Assembly: GCF_000524195.1 (NCBI RefSeq)
Contig: NW_020170428.1
Location: 61,188-125,187, forward strand
Reading direction: 5' to 3'
Length of the DNA stretch: 64,000 nucleotides
Origin: Echinococcus granulosus
Lineage: Eukaryota > Platyhelminthes > Cestoda > Cyclophyllidea > Taeniidae
Shown one piece after another: positions 35,825 through 47,000 of this stretch. The notes beneath the pieces are model-generated. The model saw only the letters and a list, made by a program, of their open reading frames with translations. It was not told the DNA's origin and ran no database searches. A program made the translations under genes and the position numbers. How positions within the stretch are numbered: position 1 is the stretch's first letter; every line of letters begins with the position of its first letter.

Positions 35825-38241
35825 ATGCTACTTGCCTTGCACTTTATGTGCATCATTTTGGTATCTTTGTGCAACGCAATATATTTTAACGTATATTTTA
35901 AACCCCATCAAAGTTTTTATATGCACCCTCTTTCCCAAAATGGAAGGCTAATTTCCGGAACTTGGATACACAATGGTTCTCCTATTAGACCCTCCAAGTA
36001 CGTTTAATGTTAATTCTGCCTTAGTTTTGCAGTCAATTGATCGTGTTTTCAAATGGGACTCTTCAAGTTACAGATGGGGTCGAGTCTAATTCCGGGTTTT
36101 ATCAATGTTGTTCCGGTTCAACCTGTTCAGTCCCAGTCTGTGCCCAGCTTCTTGACACAACTCCCTTCCTCGTAGAATCAGCGAGGGGTAAATTATTCTT
36201 ACTAATTAAATTTTAAGGTGACTTTTTTTGGATCTACAATTCCAGCCCTCGGGTTTTTACACATTCCGAGAACCTGCCACTGAACTGGAATGTCACTTCG
36301 CTTTATCAAAGCAATTATTTGATCTCAGAGTTAAATGGACACATAGCCTCCCTGACGATATGGACTCAGAGCACGATTATCAGTCAAATGTTAACGTAAG
36401 TCTTTTTTATTACTCCATAATAATGCGACCTACTAATTTACACCACGTTATTTTTAATTTTAGTCTCCCACACACAATCTCTCATTTCCCTGCTCTCAAG
36501 ACTACTTATTCTTAAAGGGTTTTAATTGTTATCGTTTTACGTTAGTTTTAAAAAGGCAACCTCAAAAAACCATTACCTGTCACGTGTACGCGCGAACTGT
36601 CTATGAGAGCCGAAGCTTCCAACCACTCCTTCAACAACCAGGAAACCCCAAAAGGTAAGTAAACTTTATCTGTGTCAGAATTGAGGTTTTTCCCCCAGAC
36701 CCTTCTTTTCAGACACTGAATTTGATGAAGACGAGTTGTTGGACGAAGAAAGTGAGGAAGATTTGGAAATTTTGCGTGAGATCGCATCATTAATAAAACC
36801 ACCGAACATCACCGTATCGTCTATTGGGTGCGGTGATGTTGTGAATGTCACATGCACAGTCCCGGAGGAGTCCGTGGAATTATACATCACCTCCCACTCT
36901 TTCGACTTGGAACGTTGCAATGGCTCTTGGGCTGATCTCCCGAGCAATGGTCTTTCACTACTTAACTTCTCTGTTAGTTTGTTTGATCCGTACCATCTTC
37001 TTTTTATCCTAAGGGACTGACTCGAAGCTCCCAGTTTTTTGGCACAGGTTGATGAAAACATGGACACATTTATCGCAAAAGCTTCAATCAGACAGACTGG
37101 TGGAGGAGACTACTTCGTGGTTTGTCGGTACCTTGAGAAATACGCCTTCCGCCATCTGCAGATTCCGAAGTGTTCAACTCCCGACAGCAGTCGCTACCTT
37201 GCACTTGGTGAGTGAGTAGGTGGATTGGGAAGGGCGAATCTGCACTTAGACTAGGTGTACTTTTGCGCTTATGTACGTGAGTTTGAGCTCGGCTTACAGT
37301 GCACTTGACGTCTGTACATGCCGCCGTTGATCAAAGACGTAGAAGGAAACCGGTCGATATATCCCAATGCTGTCGTCTACGTTACCTCCAGTCATCTAGT
37401 GGAAACTCTGAGATGGTATCAATTTCCTTGAACAGTTGCAGCTCCGCGAAGGACCTTCTAAAACCACCCCAATCTAGTGTCCTTCTGATTGTTGACCTAC
37501 CCATTGACTTTGTGGAATTAGATCGAAACAAAAGAAGTTTCCCACATACCTACAAGTTGTATCAGATCAAGTGGGTAGATCTGGATCGTAGTTGCTGATT
37601 GGGATTCATCAGGACACGCATCGCGAATGGCTGTGTCTATAGTGCTTTGCATTCACCTGCACAGCGGACATAGCAATCTGGCGACGAAGTAGTACATGCA
37701 TTGGAAGCACGAAGTTATGCGGTGAATGGGTGCTCAGGAGATGACCAGTGACATATTTGCTCGGTTAACATGGTTGACACGCAACTGCCATTCGCCGGCA
37801 TAATTCAGGCGGAACAAAGTGTAAAATCATCGCTTGAAGACATTTTTATCACGTCCAACTATCCCATTGCTAAAGACGCCTACTCCTTTGCATGGCCTCT
37901 TCTACTCTCCTTTTTCAGCTCAACAAATTGGTGTCATAGTCGTCTGTCAGTTGGCTATTACATCGCTGCTTGCACTGACCCTCTGGTGTTGCTGCTCATG
38001 GCGATGCTCACGACGAAAACGGCATTCCACCGCTGCGATGATTTACCATCGTAACGAAACACCCCCCACCAACTTTCACAACAGTTACTCCTACGCTGCT
38101 GCTATTGGTTTCCTCATCTACACCGAGTTATCCCATTCTTCGAAGAGTGGCGATTCGTTCTTAAGAAAGATCGAGCCCCTGCAACACTGTAGCGCTGAGG
38201 ACTACCTGGAACCACGAGAAATCAGAGAGTGTGAGTTATGA
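35825..38241 (+). CDS. Type I membrane protein with Ig-like domains and ITIM-like tail
   Basis: Seven exons: 35825-35997, 36033-36171, 36246-36395, 36464-36654, 36699-36972, 37048-37207 and 37919-38241. They total 1410 nt (469 aa). Residues 1-18 form a signal peptide (MLLALHFMCIILVSLCNA). Three Ig-like segments follow: 20-104 (GTWIHNG, SGFYQCC), 105-217 (ELECHFALSK, RVKW, TITCHVYA) and about 240-362 (VNVTCTV, GDYFVVCRY). A very acidic linker (DEDELLDEESEEDLEI) separates the second and third. Six N-glycosylation sequons are visible. One membrane helix (about 366-386) is followed by CCCSWRC, plausible palmitoylation sites, and a tail of about 80 residues with FLIYTELS, which fits the ITIM pattern. 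I do not recognise an orthologue; a surface receptor or adhesion role is inferred. The exon 2 donor is not certain. A strong alternative donor at 38231 (T|GTGAGT) could replace the last few residues. Confidence 0.75.
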
Positions 38242-39055
38242 TTATACGGTGTGCCTTTCCAATGCTCCTTGTCTTTTTCATCCGCTTGTTGTTGATATAG
38301 TCTCACAAACTTGCAATGTCGGCGAGGCCACCATGACTAATAGAACACCCGGGTAGAGTACACTAACTCATCTCATATCATTCACGTTTAGACAGTTTTT
38401 TGTAAGGCCCAGATGTCCTTTTTATCAACTAGCCCCATATCGTGTTTTTTTCCGTTAACGAAATCATTAAATATGGCCTGGGAACCGACAGTAGTATAGA
38501 CACACACGTTTTCCAAAAAACTGGAAGAATTCTAATTGGAGAGCACCCAGCTTGCATTAGTATGGATAATGTTTAATTGTTATCGAGAGATTCCAAATTA
38601 TTTTAATTTAAATGGTAACCTCGAACTGGCTCCAGCCTTGAAGTTAGCCAATGAGGAGTCCCTTTTTAACCGTTTAAACTCAAGACTTAACGTGAGTTTT
38701 AAATGACTTTTTTAGTAAACCCGCAGTTTCTGACACTAATATTGATTATTTCGCAATCTATTTTACGTTTAAATTCCAATATCTTTTTGAATACTTATTG
38801 CTTCACCTGCCTGTTCGGCTTCCTGGGATTGTAAGATAAATTGCGAATCTGTCAAGTGTCTTTCTATGAAATAGATGGATTACTTTGTCCCAATTTGAGC
38901 ACGCATCTTTGGTGCTCCCTCCGCGTGTCCCTTGTCGAGAGTACACATTTAAAGCCCTGTCCAATAGCTGTGTTGGTATCTCGTTACATTTCCGTAATTT
39001 CCTCCCCTCACTCCTTTTTAGCTCGTTACATGTCCTTTTTCTCACTGCCCTTTAG

Positions 39056-39474
39056 CTCATCTTCACACACCGCATCTGCCTCGGATGCTGCGACCTTCAC
39101 GTCAACGGAGGTACCCTAGACGCCTCCCTGTCAAAGGTTGGTCCTCCTCGCGCCCTCCCTACAACCTCATCGATCATTTCGTGGGAATAAGGGCTTGACA
39201 CTTGATTACGTTATTGATTTGGGGAGTTATCTGGACTGTTAATAGGCCACAGGAGGATATGAGCTCGGTTTAGTTAGAGACGGTTGTTTGATTAATTTCC
39301 CTCTCTCTCTCCATTTCAGCTCACGAATGTCTTTTAGTGCCCTTGAGTTGTCTTCGCAGATCAGTTGTGTATTTTCGACTGCTACGACAAATTAAAGCTT
39401 TGCTTCAGTACTGCGCCCGAATGCCAAAATCAGCTAAACTTCTTCTCCTATGTCAAAAGCATCGTGCCAAAGCG
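39056..39474 (+). CDS. Possible cysteine-rich exons, gene incomplete
   Basis: Two putative exons, 39056-39110 and 39360-39474, join in phase 1 and read through a cysteine-dense segment: RICLGCCDLHVNG, then DQLCIFDCYDKLKLC and STAPECQNQLNFF. Acceptors (CCCTTTAG and GTCTTCGCAG) and donors (GTACCC, GTTAGT) are acceptable but not strong. No start codon exon, signal peptide or stop was placed. The spacing of cysteines and aromatic residues hints at a small secreted fold, perhaps CUB-like. This could also be chance. Confidence 0.3.
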
Positions 39475-40207
39475 GTTAGTTATTCAAATGAGATGGCATT
39501 TTTGCAAGCCAATCAACTTTGGGGTTAATTTCATCAGGGTCATAATCATATCTAGTCATCACTAACTACGTCATTCTCAGGGTTATTGCTCACCAGTAGC
39601 TTCACTGTGGTTTATATCCCCACCACTTTGACCCTAACCGATCAGTGTCGGGGTTGCCATTCCTGAGGTCGCACTAGCGACAGTTGATCGGCATAAAAGT
39701 GTACCTCCATCTCCCCTGTCTTAATTTTTTCTGCGTGGGGAGTTGCTGAGGTGTCGACTGTCACTTCTCGCACCACTTCTTATTGTACCATGTTGATGGG
39801 CTCGCAGTAAAAATGGGATTTCAAGGGCAGCTGTCTGTCGATGCCTTTAAAAAGGGCGGAGAGTCTTCTGTTAGGACGACCTCTGGTTCGTTTATCTAGA
39901 CAGACTTCAGCGCTTCCATCGAGCACAGCCATCTCATGTCTCGGATGTTTAAAAATGCTGATGAAAGGGTGAAAATAATACTCCTACCCCTTTGATTTTC
40001 AGAAGATCAATTTCCAGTTCCTCGCCTGAAGATATTAGCGCAGATCTAAAACTTCCAGGGTTAGTAAATCTTCAAAGAGGAAGTGGCTTTTTTAAAGATT
40101 TAGGCACCGGAGTGCTTTCAACTCAACGAAGGGAATTTAGTGTCGGCTATTAGCTGCCCGACGTCTTCCATTTACTTGACAGGTACCGATCGACACGTCT
40201 CACTCCG

Positions 40208-40227
40208 GCGTCACAAATGTGTGACGC
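40208..40227. repeat. Inverted repeat with CGTCACA/TGTGACG core (copy 2)
   Basis: Perfect 8-bp arms GCGTCACA and TGTGACGC flank the 4-nt spacer AATG. This element shares its core with 94-120 and 58237-58254. Confidence 0.7.
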
Positions 40228-43200
40228 TAGGTCCGCATCAGTATAGACTAGCTGTGAATTAGTTCAAGTTGTTTAAGCGCTATGTGGTGGTCGGGGTCAA
40301 GTATGATGTGTTGGTGTCGGCGTCATTCTCACTACATCTTTCCTTTTCACTTCAGCTGAACCAGTCCCGTTGGCACATTTCAAGAAGTTTCGACTACAAG
40401 GTCAAGTAACATGGAACTGATTAAACTCTTCTCCACCCCCCAATCATCTCTATGTATCAAACCATAAGATTCTCGTATTTATTCATTTTTACTCGCATCG
40501 TCTGTCCTCTCGAATTTCAACCAGTCCGTGTTCTGAAGTTTGTGCTGGGGTGTTCTTGAAGTCTACGGTCTTCAAGTTGTTTCAAAAGGCTTGTGCGACA
40601 TTCTATTGCGTAAGTAGCGTTTACTCCCGGGGCGGAGGGGAAATGGGACATAGATGGCGGGGTTCCGCATCTCCTGTGGGTGGGAGCGGTCTCCCTTTGT
40701 ACTGAACTTTTGGCCCATCACGCGTTCTGCCTCCGTCCTGGTGGCGTCCTTCTTAGGTATTTAGCATTTGTATGCTTTAGCACGATTTTAGGAGAGGCCC
40801 GAGAAGCCGCAATTCTAACGTTGTTGGTGTTAGAGGTGCTGTTTAGACACATCATCCCGAGTGGTTTGAAAAAGGGAGGCGAACCCGTTCAATTTTTTTT
40901 TTCTATCTGACTAATCACAGCACTGCAAATCGGTCGCTTTGGCGGGTCACCTCTTGTAATCTACCAATCAGATGGTTAGGGCAGGCGGCGCGGTCCTTTA
41001 ATTTGGTGGGCATAGGGTAAATGTAGGCTTTCCTTTAAAAATGTTTAGTATCCAGCAGTGGGAGTGCCTCGAAAATATTTGTCTATCATCTACACTTTTT
41101 GTATATTGTTAAATGAAGCGTAGAACATCGTACAGTTTTTAACTTGAGATCAAATGTGGTAAGATTAATAGTGTTTTTTATGTAGTAGTATTGCGGAAGT
41201 TCACAATACGCATTTACTTCTTAGTTCAATTAATCAAAGTCGACTTTCAGCAGACAAATTAGGTTTATTTTGGAAAGAATGACATTCCACCTCTCTATGA
41301 CCCAAGGTGACGGTATCTCATCGGTGCTGGTCTAGTGACCTGCAGAGCTGCAGTTGTACGGGACTGAAAAGCCAGTACCATAAGCGACATGAGTGGAGCC
41401 TTAACCCATCGTCGTAAAGGTCGGGTTCCCGGAGCTCGGGCAGCTTTATAGCGCTCCAACTCTTTCCCGAATGCAAAATGGAGTCACAACACTGGGACAG
41501 GAAATGTAGTGGCGTTGTTCAGCAAGGCTGGGTGGGGGTGGGCAACTGGTGTGGTTGGAAGCCATAGCACCCAGCGGAAGTATAATGTAAAATTAGAGTG
41601 AAGAACTAAACAAATGGTGAAAGTATTGCGTAGTTCCCTTCCCCTTTCGAGCGTCGTCCCCGCCACCCCCCGCGTTTAACCTCCCGCATCGGCCATCACA
41701 ACATAGTTGGCGCTGTCTTCAAAGCACCGGCCATCCAGCCGCGGCAGCTATCAAAATCGCGTACAATTAATTTCAGCTTCATTGATCCTTCTTGGCGGTT
41801 TTATTGAATCTCAAGTCTTGTCCGGATATAAACTGTAATTGGGGATGAGGGGAATGTCCTAGCTCTCATTAATGTCCATTGCTTGTGATAAGAACACTGA
41901 CCTAATAATGGAGTCCTATAAATAAGGACGGGGTTCAACATCTTTTTGCGTCTGTTCGTCCCTGTTTTATTGTTCTTACTTCAGAGCTACTCAGCCATAC
42001 CTATCTGGGTTCTACCCATCTTGTAGAGAGGCGGGCGAGGCATCGCGTGTTTATCTAATTGCCATCTTCACGCAGGTGCCATAGACAGCTCCGCAACAAA
42101 CATTCCCAAGTAATTCGCAGCCACAGCTAGTGTCACTTCAGTTGTTAATGGCTTTCCTACAGAACACCGGACCGAAGCAGTTCTCGCAGGTGGACGTTAT
42201 TTTCAGCCCTTCCAATGGGCATCGTCACAGACTCTCTCATCCGCAGCATGTGTTCTTTTTCCACCCCGCTAAGGTTTATCGCCCAACAGTAGCGACTGAA
42301 AATACATTTCCGATGCACGGAAGGGCTGGGGGACTTTTGCAGAGGTATAAAGGCGGAGCCTTAAGTGCCCACGAGATCAGAACGATGTATTAAGTAGCCA
42401 AAGCATTGGCCTTGGTGCTCTCAGTGAAACCTCGGTCGTGTCGGCAACGACAACCCGTCTACTCTGCATCGATGTATGGACCTCCGAGACTTCGGCGTGG
42501 TTCATTTGTCATTTCCTTTCATAAATAGTCTCTCAGCAACTTGTTCCGGTCTCATTAAAGTCTCTCTCTCTCTCTCTCTCCATTTGTATTCCCAAATCCT
42601 TGTGGCACATGAGAATTTGGGTTGGAAGAGATATGCCAGACCGCCACTATTGTCAGCTTCTTGATGTATCATTTCTTGGTCTTCCACCATGGTCTGGTCA
42701 GATGGAAGTCCTTTTCGAAGCCACAACGAAAGCTGTGTTATTCCTCGCAAGCGCTTGAAGATATGCGGACCATCTGCTCTGGTCAAGGAATAATTCCTGC
42801 TTCATCAGTCACTCCTGTGAACATTCAGACATAATGCGGAACTTCTGCTTCGTCATGAACTCCTTTCCTGGGCTGATTTAGGCCCAACTCGATGAAGCAA
42901 ATGCAGCTTCTACTCCTCTGAGAGCCTCAGACTGACTTGAGTATTTGGGTCATGCCAGTGCGCATCCTCTCTTCCGATCTCACACCTCTACCACTTGGCG
43001 TCGTTCGTGGAGGAGACGATTGTGTCCGGGTGAGTCGTTCTTTCTTGAAATAAAGGAATTTCCTTTTTTTTCCTATCTCTCGACCATGCTTACCTATTCA
43101 CTGTGCCTTATTATACCCTTCCCATTGTGTTAATTAAGTAGGCTAAATTTGATAAGCTTATTCTTATCTATGGTTGCCCCAACGCCCTCGCTTCACGTCA

Positions 43201-44049
43201 GCGACACAGGGTGCAGTGTCTAGACCGCCTCATCGATTGTCAGTGGAGGAGGTGCACTCCTGTCGCCTCCCCGTCCACTCATTCACCTGCCAATATTACA
43301 ATTGAGGGGCCAAAAGGAGTCGCCCTATCCCACGGGATATAACTCGCAAAAAATATGAGGTTTTGAGTGACAGAAAGGTTTAGGCGGGTAAAAGAGGGAC
43401 CTTGAGAGTGAACGAGTTCGGTGACGTTGAACCCCCTGATGATAGACATACCTCCCGACCCAACCCGCCCCTGAAGTCGGTGCTGCAGCAGTACCATAGA
43501 CGCCAGTGAGTGAGGAGGGTGTCTTTATGTTGCCCAGAAGGCACGCAGCTGTGGTGATGCGTGGATGGGACAGCGGGTAGTGATGAGCGAGCGGGTCTTC
43601 TAACACAGTGTAGTGCGATGGCGGGAAGTGTAGATGCTCGGATGGTATAGACGTTTCAAGGGCTTCTCGCATTTCCTTGAACAAGTGCTTACCTTTCGGA
43701 GACCACGGTGTTAAGGGTCCTCAGCGGGATGGCGAGGATTTGTTGTCAACATTTCCAATCCTGCCTCGAGATTCTTTGCGCATCTTCCAACGCCAAAAGT
43801 ATTAACTTGGGAACACCGGGGGATGTCTACTAGTCTCACGTCGGTGGTGTAGTACGCCAGTCTTGCTTATTTGAGAAGTAAAAATTGCCTGTCTCAGGAA
43901 TTCCTTCCTTCCCCTGGCTCCGTGCCTAGACCCAATCTCAGATGATTGTCAAATAAGACGATAAAACTACGAAATCGTTTCGTATCTATGTATTTTTCAA
44001 ATCACCAAGATATAGTCAAAGAAGTCTGCGCAGGGATGGACTGCACCTC

Positions 44050-47000
44050 TTATTTCTTTCCCTCCTCCGATTGGGAATTCTGTCGCATGAATTCGATGAT
44101 ACGATCGATGCAACCCTCCTCCAGCTCTGGAGTCCATCTGAAACGGTGATGCGGAACCATAAAAATGAGCCTTACAGAGGAAGAAAGTGTAAACAAAAAA
44201 CTAACTGGACGGAGTTGAATTTCGTGATGGCGCAGATGTCCTCGGGTAGAGTGTCGGCGTTGCCCCAATCGAATCGATCGGAGAGGGGAATAATGTGGCA
44301 GTTGTTTTCCAACGCACAGTTAATCTCCTTTTTGAAGGAGGGGAAAAAAAGCACACGGTTGTATCCAAATGAAGTTGGCTCTCGTGGATTCGCGCTTTCA
44401 TCTCTCACTGTTTCATCCGGCCACCCAGACATCCTTCCAAATCCATTTCATCCATTCACCCAGCATCCATCCATCCGGCGGCCATCCATGCACTATCCAT
44501 CTGTCCGGTGTCCATCTATCCATCCGGCATCCATCCGTCTGATATGTACCACCCATCCATCAGTCATCCGTTCATTATTCGATCCAACATTCCTCCTATT
44601 GCTTACTTGACCCTCCATTTTATCACCAGGCATGCATCCATGCACTCCAAAGTTGGTTAAAATGAATTAAGGAGGGATCTCACTTGCCTTTCGAACCCAG
44701 TCAATACTTCCATCCGTACTGCATCGATCCAATGCGCCCTCCGTAAGCACTAGGATGAAATTCTCGGAGTGTTTGATAGAATCCATCAACTTATTTTCGA
44801 ATCGACCTCCCTTGAGTCGTTCAATGTCCAAGAAGACGCGATAATTTCGCAATTGTAATAACGTCTTTATCAGACTAGCCAGATGTGTGCCGTTGGAGCG
44901 ACGGTAGGATATGAAGAAGTCGATGTGATTCTCTGAGGCATCGTGGGCAGCACTGCCTCCACTGGCTGGATAGAAGATATGACAAAAAAAGGTGGTTTAA
45001 GGTACTGATTTCAGAAGGACTGATCGGGTAGATGCATGGATGGATTGATGATGAGGCAGGCAAGAAAAATGATGCCGACAATGAAGAACGAAGAGCTTGT
45101 GAGGTGGATGAGTGGATCCAGAATGGATGAAGAGGCTTGCTAGGACTAAAACGCCACAACCTACCGTCTTTTTTCACCGCTTTCAGTAATTGACGTCGAT
45201 GAGTAGCATCCGAGATGTGGAAGGTGTTCTTCAATTCCTCGTCGGTCACTTCCAGCAATCGTTGACGTGTCACTCCATGACACAGGAGGGTGTATGTGTA
45301 CTGCGTGAGTAGGGCGGTAGGGATGGTTGATGCTATAGCCAGGGCGGTGGTTGTAGAAGACGTCGATCGAGATAATCTGTCTTTATCCACGCTCACTGTC
45401 TCAGCTGTCCTGCTGTTGGAGTCACGAACATCTTTTGAGGCCTCTGCCAGGAAATCGGCCACTCCAGTTGGATCAATAAGGGAATAATTGACCATGGATT
45501 TGAGGTGACATAGTTGTCGCATAAATCTGGTGACATAAGGATGCAAATTTTGTAGATGACCTGTCAAAATTGATCGTGGATCGCATAGACATTTTAACTT
45601 CTCAGTGATTGGTGGATTTAATTCCTACTATATATTTAAAGGCGCATTTTGACTGGTAGAGAAGAAAGATTTATTCGAATAGTGTATTAGATTAAAAAAA
45701 ATAAACTAACCTGCGTCTAGCAATGCAGTTAGTAATCCCCAGTCCTTCCTCCAACTCCTTTTCGGTCAGGCTAAGTAAAATGTCCCCATCAATTTTAAGA
45801 GTTTTGCATTTCTCTGCCACCGCCTCGAACCCCTCCTAGAAATACGCGTTCAAGACCAATGTGATGTCAACTTACCCTGTTCATCCAGCAGACAACATCT
45901 TCCACCGGCCAATGGAACACCTGGAGAGATAGTGCCTTGGGTACTTTCGAGCCCATGCTATCCAATGCCAGAGCTGCCAACTTCCAGGCTGGATCTCGTT
46001 TTAAGCCGGAAATCTTCACCAGCGCCGACTCAACGCGGGCCTTTTTGGGACAAAAGCAAAGGCTGTAAGATAACTCACGGGACATAGCTTACTTAAATTG
46101 AAATAAGTAGGCAAGCACAAGTTCTTACACTCCCTGGACCCAGTTCAAGGAGGATATCGGGCTTTAAGTGTGCTGCAATGGCGAAATGGAAAGCTGCAAA
46201 TGCTTCAACTTCCACATAAGTTTCTGACGTCAGCGCAGGTAGAAGGAAGAGGAGCCAATCGCCCGAGAAGATGGTGGTCTGATCGGTGAAATGTCGACGA
46301 GCAAAATCGCGTACATCATGGCGCTTTACGAAGGGGATCATGAGACTCATCAACAAGGATCGATCCAGAACTCCATCTAATTCCCTAAAAAAAACAAAAA
46401 CTGAGTCGTGATTGGAGGTTTTAAATAAATAATGAAGCGACCAATGGACGAGGTGGTTAGAAGACCAACCAATTAATGAGCAGCTGAAGTGAGTCATCCT
46501 TCTAGCTGTTTAAGCTTAACAATCGCCAGAGAAAAGTAAGTCTTCACCACCTGTTTCTCTCCCTTTCTTAAATGGACCTTTATCCAATACAGTTCGCTTT
46601 ACGGATGACGGAATGCTCAGGATCCCCGTCAAGGGTGTGTACCACCACTGACAGACGGCGTTATCCCTCTTACATCCTGTTTAGAGGTTGGTTGAAAGTC
46701 GCACCAGGACTCGCTACAGTTGAAGCTGAAGGGCGACAATGCGGAGCGCTGACGACGACGACACCGCAAAGAAGAACAGGGGTGCGTTTCATTTCCCCAT
46801 TTTTTGTCGTCATAGCTAGTATCACGTCGGATGTTCGAAGAGCTCCAGTGCTGGTCAAACATGTCAACAACAATAAGACATTCATGCATGATAGCTGTGC
46901 AACGTGGATAATGAAGGAGGAGGCGAAGGTTTTTAATTCTTCGCGTGGAATCCCAAGACTCACCGATTATTGGAGAGGATTGTGACAATGAGGAAGACGT

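Larger units (their letters stand above)
38242..44049. other. Gene-poor region between Ig-like receptor and SARM1
   Basis: Most of these 5.8 kb show no supported gene. Two candidate cysteine-rich exons near 39.1-39.5 kb and an inverted repeat at 40208-40227 are listed separately. CT/TC microsatellites occur at about 39300-39311 and 42561-42580. A minus-strand frame at 43325-43684 is open but unrecognised. Confidence 0.5.

Noticed and set aside
43325..43684. Minus-strand 119-codon open frame beginning MFKEMREALETSIPSEHLHF
   Set aside because: It is open and followed by a GTATGT donor, but there is no matching neighbour exon and no known domain. Its composition is Pro/Ser/His-rich. It lies downstream of the SARM1 stop, so it is not part of that gene.
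44413..44570. Possible CRISPR-like array
   Set aside because: The units are 4-5 nt microsatellite repeats in a eukaryotic intron, with no spacer structure.
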